From Ruminococcus sp. (GTDB taxonomy: Bacteria; Bacillota_A; Clostridia; Oscillospirales; Ruminococcaceae), in contig NZ_JAIKXF010000091.1 in assembly GCF_024684275.1 (NCBI RefSeq), positions 1 to 64,000 on the forward strand: a stretch of 64,000 nucleotides of DNA. Direction: 5' to 3'. The notes below the pieces were generated by a model. It was not told the DNA's origin, did not search any database, and saw nothing but the letters and a program-made list of their open reading frames with translations. Made by a program: the position numbers and the translations under genes. Below are positions 34,802 to 43,285 of this stretch, in pieces (within the stretch, counting starts at the first letter, position 1; each line of letters opens with the position of its first letter).

Positions 34802-36097
34802 ATGAGCTTTTCTCCTAAAGAGATACTGAAATTCGTTGAAGAGAATGACGTTAAATTTATAAGACTTACTTTCTGCGATATGTTCGGCAATCTCAAAAAT
34901 GTGGCTATAATGCCGAATGAGCTGCCGAGAGCATTTGAATACGGCATACCCTTTGACGCTTCATGTATAGCCGAGGGCTGCTCCGACCTGCTTCTCGTGC
35001 CCGATATATCAACTCTCTCCGTTCTCCCGTGGAGACCTAAGTCGGGACGGGTCGTCCGTTTCTTCTGCGCTCTGAAAAATACCGATGGAAGCGACTACGT
35101 GGGCGATATGCGTACAGCGCTCACAAACTACATCAATCAGCTCAGACTGGACGGATATTCCTGCGAAATGGGTACAAAGTGCGAATTCTATCTCTTTGAG
35201 CTTGACGAGCGCGGCGAGCCTACTAAGATACCTCATGACAAGGGCGGCTACCTTGACGTTGCTCCCCTTGACAAGTGCGAGAATGCAAGGCGTGAGATAT
35301 GCCTCTCTCTGGAGGAAATGGGAATGAGCCCAAAAAGCTCATGTCACAAGCACGGTCCTGCTCAGAATGAGATAGAGTTCCGTGAAAGCGAGCCTATTAC
35401 CGCTGCCGACAATATGGTACACTATAAGACAGTGGTCAAATCAATTGCGGCGCAGAACGGTCTTTTCGCTTCGTTCATGCCAAAGCCCCTCCCGGAAGAA
35501 CATGGCAGCGCTATCAGCATTTCCATAAGCATCAAAAAAGGCGGAGAGAATATCATCGGCAACGACATCGACGCTATGCCCTTTGAGGGCAGATGCTTCA
35601 TATCGGGCATACTTGGCAGAATGCGCGAGATAACCGCTTTTCTCAACAGCACTACCAATTCGTATAAGCGCTTTGGCATCGGATATGCACCTAAGTATAT
35701 CAACTGGTCATCGGAAAACTGCGCGCAGCTTATAAGAGTTCCAAAGCCTGTGGGCATTACTCCGCGGATAGAGCTTCGTTCCGCAGACGCCTGCTGTAAC
35801 CCGTACATCACCTTCAAGCTCATTCTTGCCGCCGGTATCGAGGGTATACGCTCGGGGAACTGCGACCTCTTTGAAAGCGCTATGCACAGCGGTGAGAAAA
35901 GCGATATTTTCCAGAAGCTCCCCTCATCTCTTGAGGAAGCCGCCGCTATCGCAAAGGACAGTGATTTCGTTAAGCATACTCTCTCAGCGGAAATCAGAAG
36001 CAGCATTTTCGCACAGCTTGACAGACAGATCAGTGATTACGCTGCTGCTTCCGATAAGGATAAATTTGAAGAAGAATCCTACTTCAAATTCGTATGA
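34802..36097 (+). CDS. Glutamine synthetase-like protein lacking catalytic residues
   Basis: A 431-residue protein with the full GlnA type I fold: N-terminal beta-grasp (RLTFCDMFGNLKNV) and catalytic domain (FMPKPL, NSYKR at 286-290, RIELRS). From remembered family motifs, several key residues are changed. The metal-binding PEPEF is TKCEF (Lys126); HHEVAPGQHE is CHKHGPAQNE (Lys183); the metal His of GSGMH is Ser239; and GYEAP is GYAP (294-297), which removes the flap Glu of the ammonium site. It is therefore probably inactive as a synthetase, or does something else. It sits nine bases before an ANTAR regulator gene, so a nitrogen-sensing pseudoenzyme is a reasonable guess. ATG follows GGAGG. 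Confidence 0.85.
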   Translation: MSFSPKEILKFVEENDVKFIRLTFCDMFGNLKNVAIMPNELPRAFEYGIPFDASCIAEGCSDLLLVPDISTLSVLPWRPKSGRVVRFFCALKNTDGSDYVGDMRTALTNYINQLRLDGYSCEMGTKCEFYLFELDERGEPTKIPHDKGGYLDVAPLDKCENARREICLSLEEMGMSPKSSCHKHGPAQNEIEFRESEPITAADNMVHYKTVVKSIAAQNGLFASFMPKPLPEEHGSAISISISIKKGGENIIGNDIDAMPFEGRCFISGILGRMREITAFLNSTTNSYKRFGIGYAPKYINWSSENCAQLIRVPKPVGITPRIELRSADACCNPYITFKLILAAGIEGIRSGNCDLFESAMHSGEKSDIFQKLPSSLEEAAAIAKDSDFVKHTLSAEIRSSIFAQLDRQISDYAAASDKDKFEEESYFKFV

Positions 36098-36105
36098 GGT
36101 GACCT

Positions 36106-36675
36106 ATGAACAGAGCGCTTATAGTATCAGCAAGGCAGGAGATCTCAGAGCTTTCCGAGCAGCTGCTGCGTATAGAGGGCTGCGGCAGAATAGCTGTAGC
36201 AGTCAGCGGAAGTGAAGCGCGGAGACTTGTGAAAAACGAGAGCGAGCCAGAGCTGGTCATAATAAATACGCCCCTGCCTGATGAATTCGGACAGGAGCTT
36301 GCGGAAATGATCGCTGATACCACATCGGCAGGTATTATCCTGATATGCGGCGGAGACATTGCCGACGAAATAGCCGACAGAGCCTCTGACAGCGGAGTAA
36401 ACGTCATTGCCAGACCTTATACCCGTGAGATATTGCAGCGCACCATAAGACTCGTGCTTTCCGCTCGTGCCCGAATGGCAGGAGTCAAAAAGGAAAGCGC
36501 AGATATTCTAAGCCGTATTGAGGAAATGAGAACTATCAACCGCGCTAAAACTACTCTTATGAAGTACCTTAAATTCACCGAACCACAGGCTCACAAATAC
36601 ATCGAAAAACAGGCAATGAACAACCGCCAGACTCGTCTTGAGGTGGCTCAGCGTATTCTTGCCCAATATGAATGA
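36106..36675 (+). CDS. ANTAR-domain regulator with degenerate receiver
   Basis: A 189-residue protein. Residues about 1-120 have a receiver-like fold, but the phospho-acceptor Asp is Asn54 (VIINTPLP), the N-terminal acidic pair is absent and the usual Lys is Arg (ARPYT). The C-terminal ANTAR domain (about 130-187: NRAKTTLMKYLKFTEPQAHKY) binds paired RNA hairpins and blocks transcription termination in this family. It starts nine bases after the glutamine-synthetase-like gene, so the two are almost surely co-transcribed. Control by protein contact instead of phosphorylation is likely. No target hairpins were found nearby. Confidence 0.88.
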   Translation: MNRALIVSARQEISELSEQLLRIEGCGRIAVAVSGSEARRLVKNESEPELVIINTPLPDEFGQELAEMIADTTSAGIILICGGDIADEIADRASDSGVNVIARPYTREILQRTIRLVLSARARMAGVKKESADILSRIEEMRTINRAKTTLMKYLKFTEPQAHKYIEKQAMNNRQTRLEVAQRILAQYE

Positions 36676-36679
36676 TATT

Positions 36680-37063
36680 ATGAAGATAGAACACATTGCA
36701 ATGTACGTCAGCGACCTTGAAGCCGCAAGGGACTTCTTTGTGAAGTACCTCGGTGCGTCATCAAACAGCGGCTATCATAATAAAACTACGGATTTCCGCT
36801 CGTATTTCCTCAGCTTCGATGACGGTGCGAGACTTGAGATAATGACTCGTCCAGCCCTTGAAAGCTGCGAAAATGCTGTGGCAAGGACGGGATATATCCA
36901 CATCGCATTCAGTCTCGGCAGCAAGGAAAAAGTCGATGAGCTGACAGCGCGTCTGAAAGCCGACGGATATAAAGTCCTCAGCGGTCCGCGTACCACAGGC
37001 GACGGCTATTATGAAAGCTGCATCATCGGCATTGAAGGAAATCAGATAGAACTTACTATATAA
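36680..37063 (+). CDS. VOC / glyoxalase-fold protein
   Basis: A 127-residue VOC protein: MKIEHIAMYVSDLEAARDFF at the start and GYYESCIIGIEGNQIELTI at the end, the pattern of lactoylglutathione lyase-like proteins. ATG 36680 gives the family N-terminus and begins four bases after the ANTAR stop; ATG 36668, overlapping that stop, is an alternative. No ribosome site is seen for either, which suggests coupling. The reaction is unknown. Confidence 0.8.
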   Translation: MKIEHIAMYVSDLEAARDFFVKYLGASSNSGYHNKTTDFRSYFLSFDDGARLEIMTRPALESCENAVARTGYIHIAFSLGSKEKVDELTARLKADGYKVLSGPRTTGDGYYESCIIGIEGNQIELTI

Positions 37064-37095
37064 AAAGCGCGAGAGATTTGAACTCCCGCGCTTTT
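37063..37095. terminator. Bidirectional terminator
   Basis: AAAAGCGCG and CGCGCTTTT form a stem with A and T runs on each side, ending the VOC gene and the convergent sigma operon. Confidence 0.85.
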
Positions 37096-37097
37096 AT

Positions 37098-37382
37098 TTA
37101 TTTCATTTCTCCGAATATCAGGCGCATGAGCCAATAATCCGTCGAGCCTATGCCCTTTACTTCCTGCCAAACAAGAACGGCAAATAAAGCTCCCGAAGCT
37201 ATGATAGCTATGATACATATAGCCACAGGTATCTTTATAAGATATTTCTCACGCAGCTTTATGGAAGCTATAATAACTCCCACAGCAAGGAGTATACTTT
37301 CCGCAGCAAACCCGAAAAAGCCTATACCAAAGGATACTACAGCAAGCAGTATCAGCGGCAAATTAAATCTTCTCTCAGTCAT
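37098..37382 (-). CDS. Small membrane protein, third gene of the ECF operon
   Basis: A 94-residue protein with three hydrophobic helices (about 7-25, 30-45, 55-75). I recognise no family. ATG 37382 is chosen because it overlaps the anti-sigma stop by eight bases, and the longer frame would lie inside the anti-sigma gene. Co-translation with the anti-sigma factor suggests it belongs to the same stress response. Confidence 0.6.
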   Translation of the reverse strand: MTERRFNLPLILLAVVSFGIGFFGFAAESILLAVGVIIASIKLREKYLIKIPVAICIIAIIASGALFAVLVWQEVKGIGSTDYWLMRLIFGEMK

Positions 37383-38031
37383 TTTTATCACGCTCCCATA
37401 TAATATGCTTCTCATTGTCGCCTCTGTCAAAGTAGAATACATTATCGTATTCGGGATGCTCATTTAAATTAAAAAGCAGCTCTCTTCCCTCCGGATTTCT
37501 TTTGTAAATTAATGGACTTGTAAATATATTGATCCTGCGCTGCTTGAATGTTACACCATAACTGTTTTTATTCTCTTTATCAAAACTTGCTTCACCAAAT
37601 ACTTTTCCATTTTTATCTGCAACCGAAACAAAAACTCTGTCAACTGATATTCCACTGTAATAAAGCCAAAGATTTTTATTGTCATCAGTTTCCAAAGCAA
37701 TATGGCTTTCAAGTTTAGCTCTATCATAATCAATGTCAGCTAACGTATTTGCTAAAAACATTATAACTGAAAAAGCAGTTCCAAGCACCGTCAAAAACAC
37801 TATAAGTCCAACTACAGCATTTTCGATACGCAGACGCTTCTTGATACGCTTTAGCACATCTGCGTCCTTTTGCGGACTTACAGTCACGTTCTTACAGAGC
37901 TTTTCGAGCTCCGCTTTACACTCGGGACAATTTTTTATATGCTCCTCGACTGCTTTTCTGCTCTCCTCGCTGCACACATCGTCGGCATACAGGGGCAGCA
38001 GGTCCTTTATCATATCACAATTCTTGCTCAT
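37375..38031 (-). CDS. Zinc-finger (zf-HC2) transmembrane anti-sigma factor
   Basis: A 218-residue protein. The N-terminal cytosolic zf-HC2/ZAS domain (His-x3-Cys-x2-Cys in EEHIKNCPECK) is followed by one transmembrane helix (about 74-95) and an extracellular domain of unknown fold. Such proteins hold their ECF sigma factor inactive until an outside signal releases it. ATG overlaps the sigma stop by four bases (ATGA), the usual coupling that keeps the two in balance. Confidence 0.88.
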   Translation of the reverse strand: MSKNCDMIKDLLPLYADDVCSEESRKAVEEHIKNCPECKAELEKLCKNVTVSPQKDADVLKRIKKRLRIENAVVGLIVFLTVLGTAFSVIMFLANTLADIDYDRAKLESHIALETDDNKNLWLYYSGISVDRVFVSVADKNGKVFGEASFDKENKNSYGVTFKQRRINIFTSPLIYKRNPEGRELLFNLNEHPEYDNVFYFDRGDNEKHIIWERDKND

Positions 38032-38525
38032 TTCTGTACCTCCAGTTCTTCTATTATCTTCAGCTTTGCACGGTGGAAGGACACTCGTGCCCAGCTTTCG
38101 GTCTTGCCGAATATCTCGCCTATCTGACGGAAGCTCAGCTCTCCGAACACTCTCAGGGTAAAGACTTCCTTATATGGCTCGCTCAGGGTATGCAGAACAC
38201 GATGTATGTCCATAGTCTGCTGAGTATCGGCAAGCCTGTCCTCTACGGATACTGCGCTGTCAGGAACGGTCTCGGGAATATCCTCTCCCGTGAACCGCTT
38301 GCTCTTTTTGCTGTGTGTAAACAGCAGATTTTTCGCTATCTGACACAGCCATACCCTTATATCACAGTCTCCGCGGAAGCTGTCAACGGACTTCATCGCC
38401 TTGAAAAAAGTCTCCTGCGTAATGTCCTCGGCAAGATGTTCGTCCGCGGACAGTGAACGTATATACAGGTATACATCATGGAAATAATCGTTATAGAGCT
38501 CTTCGACTTTGTCCAAACTTCTCAC
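38028..38525 (-). CDS. ECF-type RNA polymerase sigma factor
   Basis: A sigma factor of about 165 residues with only regions 2 (LAEDITQETFFKAM) and 4 (FTLRVFGELSFRQIGEIFG), as in the extracytoplasmic-function group. It directs polymerase to a small stress regulon and is restrained by the anti-sigma factor encoded next. The start is uncertain: GTG 38525 is used here, with TTG 38534 and TTG 38516 as alternatives, the last having the best spacing from GGTGAG. An ECF-like promoter upstream suggests autoregulation. Confidence 0.88.
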   Translation of the reverse strand: MRSLDKVEELYNDYFHDVYLYIRSLSADEHLAEDITQETFFKAMKSVDSFRGDCDIRVWLCQIAKNLLFTHSKKSKRFTGEDIPETVPDSAVSVEDRLADTQQTMDIHRVLHTLSEPYKEVFTLRVFGELSFRQIGEIFGKTESWARVSFHRAKLKIIEELEVQK

Positions 38526-38540
38526 CGCCTTCAACTATAA

Positions 38541-38566
38541 GACTACGTTCGTACAGAAACGTTACA
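38541..38566 (-). promoter_or_regulatory. Possible ECF promoter (autoregulation)
   Basis: On the minus strand TGTAAC (38566-38561) is followed after 16 bases by AGTC. TGTAAC/CGTC-type elements are common before ECF operons, and CGTA is also present at 13 bases. Confidence 0.45.
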
Positions 38567-38634
38567 GAAATTTCTAAAAAAATTTTTCTGCGAAAAAAAT
38601 ACCATAGGCTTGCAGCATTGTCAAACCTATGGCA

Positions 38635-38667
38635 AGAAAACGCCCCGCCCATTATTACGGGCGGGGG
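38635..38667 (-). terminator. Terminator of the LRR gene
   Basis: The minus-strand stem CCCCGCCC/GGGCGGGG with an eight-base loop is followed by CGTTTTC. A second hairpin CCATAGG/CCTATGG lies at 38602-38632. Confidence 0.75.
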
Positions 38668-38674
38668 GCTGAAA

Positions 38675-39133
38675 TTAAACCGCTATTGATTTGTTTTCGT
38701 GGTACAGCGAATGTCTTATCTGCTGCCACTTGTTGTTGTCAAGCTCACCATTTATCACGAATTCATATAATCTGTCATCGTGAATCACCTTTACCGATGA
38801 AAGATCGCTGCACCCTGCAAAGGCGTGCTGACCTATCTCCTGCAAAGATGAGGGAATGGTGAGATCAGTAAGATGATGACAGCCACGGAATGCATACCAA
38901 CCAAGCCTGATAGTGCTTTCAGGAAGGTTGATAGATCTGAGGTTTTCACAGCCGCTGAACGCTGTATCCGAAATGACCTGTACAGTCTCGGGTACAAGTA
39001 TCCTTACAAGGTTAGTACAGCCGCTGAATGCGCCCTCATCGATAATTCCGACATTATCGGGAATAAAGATCTCGGTAACGCCTTTTTCGTCTTTGTACCT
39101 TTTGAGTACGCCTCTTCTGATCTTGTAATTCAT
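38675..39133 (-). CDS. BspA-type leucine-rich repeat protein
   Basis: A 152-residue protein made of about four LRR_5 units of 23 residues (GAFSGCTNLVRILVPETV, TAFSGCENLRSINLPEST, YAFRGCHHLTDLTIPSSL, HAFAGCSDLSSVKV). There is no signal peptide or membrane helix, so unlike secreted BspA proteins it seems cytosolic. The role is unknown; such repeats bind proteins. ATG follows AGGAG, with a consensus promoter upstream. Confidence 0.85.
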   Translation of the reverse strand: MNYKIRRGVLKRYKDEKGVTEIFIPDNVGIIDEGAFSGCTNLVRILVPETVQVISDTAFSGCENLRSINLPESTIRLGWYAFRGCHHLTDLTIPSSLQEIGQHAFAGCSDLSSVKVIHDDRLYEFVINGELDNNKWQQIRHSLYHENKSIAV

Positions 39134-39195
39134 TCAGTTTTCTCCTTATCGATCACATCGATACAATCCCCAGAGCCTACTATTGGCTCAACCAT

Positions 39196-39224
39196 ATTAT
39201 ACCACAAATATACCAAAATGTCAA
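39196..39224 (-). promoter_or_regulatory. Consensus promoter of the LRR gene
   Basis: On the minus strand TTGACA (39224-39219) and TATAAT (39201-39196), spacer 17. Confidence 0.88.
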
Positions 39225-39264
39225 TTAGAGCTATGATTTATCACGCATATTCATGACCTTGCAC

Positions 39265-39297
39265 AAAAAATCACACCCCATTTTGAATGAGGTGTGA
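39265..39297 (-). terminator. Terminator of the ABC transporter operon
   Basis: The minus-strand stem TCACACCTCATT/AATGGGGTGTGA is followed by six T residues. Confidence 0.92.
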
Positions 39298-39317
39298 ATT
39301 TCAATATTGGATTTAAG

Positions 39318-42047
39318 CTACTCAATGGATTTAAGTGATTCAGCCATATTGATACGCTCCAGCTTTATCACCATGAACAGGTCAACGATGAAGTTGAAAA
39401 GGAACGTGAGCAGAGTGCTGAAAAGGAAGCTTTTCGGCAATATACGGACGCTGAAGTCCACTAAGTCAACTCGTATCTGAGCCATTACAAAGGCGTGAAG
39501 CAGTATCCCTACGCCAAGTCCGACTACCGTTCCGAATGCAGTAAGAGCCAGATTTTCACGGAGCACATAAGACGAGGTCTCATGTCTGAAAAAGCCCAGC
39601 ACTTTGATCGTAGCTATTTCGCGGGCACGTTCGGTTATATTTATATTGGTCAGGCTGTAAAGCACGATAAAGGCAAGTCCTGCGGCACAGATGATAACAA
39701 TGAGCACGATGTAATCAAGGCTGCTCATCATTTTGCTCAGACGCTCCTTCAGGTCATCAAAGACCATAACAGCTGTAATATTACTGTTTTTTGACAATGC
39801 AGCCGTAGTTTTGTAGGTGTCAGCTCCCTCCTTGAAGTTGAGGAAGGCATAATTTACTGGAACAGACTCGCCAAGCTGTTTTTCCATAGTCTCTCTGCCA
39901 AGAAATACCACGTTGTAGACGTGATTCTCAAAAACTCCAGTGACCTTGACATTGAGCTCACGCATATTCTCGTCGCGGAGCTTCATCATGCTGCCCTTTT
40001 TTATGCCATAGCGCTCTGCAATGCTGTGGCTGACTATGGCTTCTCCCTCAGCAGGTGGAGCTATTTTACTGCCCTTGACACTGTGGAGGTCGAAATACTT
40101 CTCCATATCGTCAAACGAATCAGCAGCGTTGACGGTCACGCTCTTTACCTTTTTTCCGTAGAGCAGGTCCCATGCTCCCGTGTAAAGCAGAGTGTAGTCA
40201 TCGGTATTTTCGGTGAGGACCTCAGAAAGCCCGTCAGGAAGCTCATCTCCCACATTTCTCAGGTTAGCAGAGGCATCAGCCACCTGTATCTCGCTGTACT
40301 GCGTGTCTGCAAAGCCTGCAATAGAGTCTTTAAGACCAAAACCCGTCACCAGCAGGGCTGTACAGCCGCCTATGCCTAATATCATCATAAACAGACGCTT
40401 TTTGTAGCGGAAAATGTTTCGTATCGAGACTTTTTGCAGGAATTTCAATCTTTTCCACACGGGAGTTACATATTCAAGAAGTACTCTCTTTCCTGCCTTT
40501 GGTGCTTTTGGACGCATCAGGCTTGCTGCGGTCTCTGATAGCTCCACCCTACAGCTGAACCATGTCACACCTACCGAGCAGATAAGAGATACTGCCAGTG
40601 CAATAAGCGCCAGCTCTCTGTCAAAGAGGTAATCCATAGGCAGCTCTATGTACATAAGGGTATAGGTCTTCCAGATTATCTTTGGGAAGATATAGGTTCC
40701 AAGACTATATCCAAGCACACAGCCTATGATAGCCGCAAGTCCCGAATAGAATATGAACTTGCCCATAACGGTGCCCTCTGAGTAGCCAAGCGCCTTGAAA
40801 ACGCCTATCTGGGTGCGCTGCTCCTCAACCATGCGGCTCATGATAGTCATACACACAAGAGCTGCCACAAGAATAAAGAATACGGGGAAAACACGGGCAA
40901 CCTGTGCAACTATCTCAGAGTCGCTCTCAAAGCAGGCGTAACCAATGTTAGTATTTCTGTCAAGGACGTATATATCGGGCTTTTTCAGCGAGCTCAGGTC
41001 GTTCTCGCCCTTCTTCAGCTCCGCCTCGGCATCAGATATCTGCTTGTCAAAGTCAGCCTTTGAGCTCTCGTAGTCTGCAAGCCCCTTTTCATAATCAGCA
41101 TAGGCGGCATTGTACTGCTCCATGCCTGCGGAATACTGCTGAGGAGCTATATCCTTTATCTGCTCCAGCTGCGCAAGCTGCTCATCAAGCTGAGCCTTTC
41201 CGCTGTCAAGGTCTGATTTAGCCTTATCCAGCTTCTCCTGACCGTCTGCGCGGTTCTTTTCAAGCTCCTGTCTGCCTTCGCTGAGCTTGTCCTCGGCTTC
41301 ACTGTATAGCTCATTATAGCGCATATCGGCACGTTCACGGCAAAAGCTCTCCCACTGCTTGTCTCTGCCGTCCATAAAGCTCTCATACTCGTCGGAGTAT
41401 ATCTCCATATCCTGCTGAAAACGCACATATACCTCAGTATAGACGTCAAGATCAAAGGCTTCCTTAGGAAGATATACAAATGCGGATATTTCACCGTTTC
41501 CGACTGATGTAGTTCCGCGCTCGAAATTAATGTACAAAGAAGAATCCGCCGAGCCTACTATAGTAAATGTGTGACTTTTCAGAGCGTTTTTAACGCTGTC
41601 AGAGTTATCCTCGGAAAGAGTGATAGTGCCGCCGAGCTTAAATTTTCCGTCCTCAATGATACACTCGCTCTCATTCTGAGGAAGTCTGCCCTCAGTAAGG
41701 CGGATACCATTGAGATTATCGGTAAGTGAATGAGCTCTCAGAACGTACTCCCGTGAGCCAGCCGTGAGTATATCAAGAGTATATGAGCCCTCAGCATAGC
41801 GAACCTCGGGGCGGCTACTGAAGTCCTCAACGTCCTCTTCCTCCCAGCCCATAGACGAGAGAAGCCTGTAGTCGTATAACTGATTCTCTTCAAGGAACTT
41901 ATCCACAGTATTCACCATAGCAGGGGTAACTATCCTTACGCCCGAAAAAAAGCCGACTCCAAGTGCAATGATAGCCATAATTGCAAAAAATCTGCCAAAT
42001 GTGCCCCGAATTTCACGGAGCGTGTTTTTTCTTACTGCCGAACCCAT
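39318..42047 (-). CDS. FtsX/MacB-type ABC transporter permease with coiled coil
   Basis: A 909-residue permease. It has one N-terminal transmembrane helix, a large outside domain with a long coiled coil (about 240-340, rich in Glu, Lys and Ala), then three helices, a second outside domain and three or four C-terminal helices: the duplicated FtsX layout. Such transporters move lipoproteins, peptides or drugs by mechanical work across the membrane. ATG 42047 starts four bases after the ATPase stop. The frame could extend 14 codons upstream into the ATPase gene. Confidence 0.88.
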   Translation of the reverse strand: MGSAVRKNTLREIRGTFGRFFAIMAIIALGVGFFSGVRIVTPAMVNTVDKFLEENQLYDYRLLSSMGWEEEDVEDFSSRPEVRYAEGSYTLDILTAGSREYVLRAHSLTDNLNGIRLTEGRLPQNESECIIEDGKFKLGGTITLSEDNSDSVKNALKSHTFTIVGSADSSLYINFERGTTSVGNGEISAFVYLPKEAFDLDVYTEVYVRFQQDMEIYSDEYESFMDGRDKQWESFCRERADMRYNELYSEAEDKLSEGRQELEKNRADGQEKLDKAKSDLDSGKAQLDEQLAQLEQIKDIAPQQYSAGMEQYNAAYADYEKGLADYESSKADFDKQISDAEAELKKGENDLSSLKKPDIYVLDRNTNIGYACFESDSEIVAQVARVFPVFFILVAALVCMTIMSRMVEEQRTQIGVFKALGYSEGTVMGKFIFYSGLAAIIGCVLGYSLGTYIFPKIIWKTYTLMYIELPMDYLFDRELALIALAVSLICSVGVTWFSCRVELSETAASLMRPKAPKAGKRVLLEYVTPVWKRLKFLQKVSIRNIFRYKKRLFMMILGIGGCTALLVTGFGLKDSIAGFADTQYSEIQVADASANLRNVGDELPDGLSEVLTENTDDYTLLYTGAWDLLYGKKVKSVTVNAADSFDDMEKYFDLHSVKGSKIAPPAEGEAIVSHSIAERYGIKKGSMMKLRDENMRELNVKVTGVFENHVYNVVFLGRETMEKQLGESVPVNYAFLNFKEGADTYKTTAALSKNSNITAVMVFDDLKERLSKMMSSLDYIVLIVIICAAGLAFIVLYSLTNINITERAREIATIKVLGFFRHETSSYVLRENLALTAFGTVVGLGVGILLHAFVMAQIRVDLVDFSVRILPKSFLFSTLLTFLFNFIVDLFMVIKLERINMAESLKSIE

Positions 42048-42051
42048 AGCT

Positions 42052-42756
42052 TCACCACTCAATATCGGCAATATCCACGATATTGTCATTCATTTTAACA
42101 CTTGATACAGTTCCGCTGCTGACTGTAATTATACGGTCAGCCATTGGGGTAAGAGCCTGATTATGAGTTATAACAACTACTGTCATGCCATTTTTTCGGC
42201 AGGTATCCTGCAAAAGCTGCAATACCTGCTTTCCTGTAGCGTAGTCCAGAGCACCTGTAGGCTCGTCGCAGAGAAGAAGCTTGGGATTCTTTGCAAGGGC
42301 ACGGGCTATAGCAACTCGCTGCTGCTCGCCGCCGGAAAGCTGAGCAGGAAAATTCCTTGTACGCTCAGCAAGTCCAACCTGCTCAAGGACCTTTGCAGCA
42401 TCAAGAGGCTCACGGCATATCTGTGCCGCAAGCTCAACGTTTTCCAGAGCAGTAAGATTCTGAACAAGATTATAGAACTGAAATACAAATCCCACATCAT
42501 AGCGCCTGTAGGCAGTCAGCTTCTTCTTGCTGAGAGCAGATATCTCAGTACCGTCAAGAAACACGCTGCCCGAGGTAAGGGTGTCCATACCGCCAAGTAT
42601 ATTGAGGATAGTGGTCTTTCCTGCACCGGATGCTCCCACTATAACGCAGAATTCCCCTTTGTTTATCTCAAAGTTTACTTCGTTAAGAGCGTGTACCTCT
42701 ACTTCGCCCGACTTGTATGTCTTTTTTACATTCTTAAACTCAACGTAAGCACTCAT
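42052..42756 (-). CDS. ABC transporter ATP-binding protein, LolD/MacB type
   Basis: A 234-residue ABC ATPase: Walker [10 protein letters not shown], signature [14 protein letters not shown], Walker [13 protein letters not shown], and VVITHNQ. It is the partner of the FtsX-type permease four bases downstream. ATG 42756 follows AAAGGA; the upstream in-frame ATG has no ribosome site. Substrate is unknown. Confidence 0.92.
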   Translation of the reverse strand: MSAYVEFKNVKKTYKSGEVEVHALNEVNFEINKGEFCVIVGASGAGKTTILNILGGMDTLTSGSVFLDGTEISALSKKKLTAYRRYDVGFVFQFYNLVQNLTALENVELAAQICREPLDAAKVLEQVGLAERTRNFPAQLSGGEQQRVAIARALAKNPKLLLCDEPTGALDYATGKQVLQLLQDTCRKNGMTVVVITHNQALTPMADRIITVSSGTVSSVKMNDNIVDIADIEW

Positions 42757-42800
42757 ATTTTTCCTTTCATGCAGTAGTATTATGTTCACGAAGCAGTTAA

Positions 42801-42910
42801 GCCGTGCAGGGACGCCTGCGTCCGACGGTTTCGCTGCCGAATTTATGCTGTCGAATTATATATTGATGTGCGAAACCGTCAGGCGGAGCTCTGCTCCGCC
42901 TCTGCACGGC
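42801..42910. repeat. 110-nt perfect cloverleaf element
   Basis: The outer stem GCCGTGCAG (42801-42809) pairs with CTGCACGGC (42902-42910). Inside lie three further perfect stems: GGACGC/GCGTCC, GACGGTTTCGC/GCGAAACCGTC and GGCGGAGC/GCTCCGCC, nested without conflict. It encodes no tRNA. It abuts the 108-nt repeat. Role unknown; a transposon remnant, extruded DNA structure or RNA are all possible. Confidence 0.8.
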
Positions 42911-42928
42911 GCCGACACTGCAATTCTG

Positions 42929-43036
42929 ATTATAACATATAAGCTTCGGAATAGCAAGCTGCGCGGCGTAAAATTACCTGTTATGCAATACTTTTACGCG
43001 AAAAAGGCTGCGGCGGCTTGCTGCTTATAACATATT
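42929..43036 (+). repeat. 108-nt intergenic repeat, copy 2
   Basis: It matches 12421-12528 in length and in most positions; the right 53 bases differ at only two. A related tail (CGCTTATAACATATT) recurs about 90 bases further on, near 43114-43128. Nothing else is seen in 42757-43285 except the cloverleaf. Confidence 0.85.
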
Positions 43037-43285
43037 ATTGCGAAAAAAATAACATTCGCTGCTAAAAGCTATATCTGCTATTTATCTCAGCGCGAACGGG
43101 CAGCCGTCGCTCATCGCTTATAACATATTGTGTATAATATATATTATTTATGCTGTATTAGAAAAATCATATCATATAATTCTCAATTATTGCGGTTTTT
43201 TATTTACTTTTTCCAAATGTTGCGGTATAATATAATTAGAATTTGTATCCGCGGACGGAAATATATTATAAAGGAGATTAGGGAA

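Noticed and set aside
42782..43030. Plus-strand 82-codon frame between the ABC and GH30 genes
   Set aside because: It is made of the cloverleaf and repeat sequences; coding is less likely than structured DNA.
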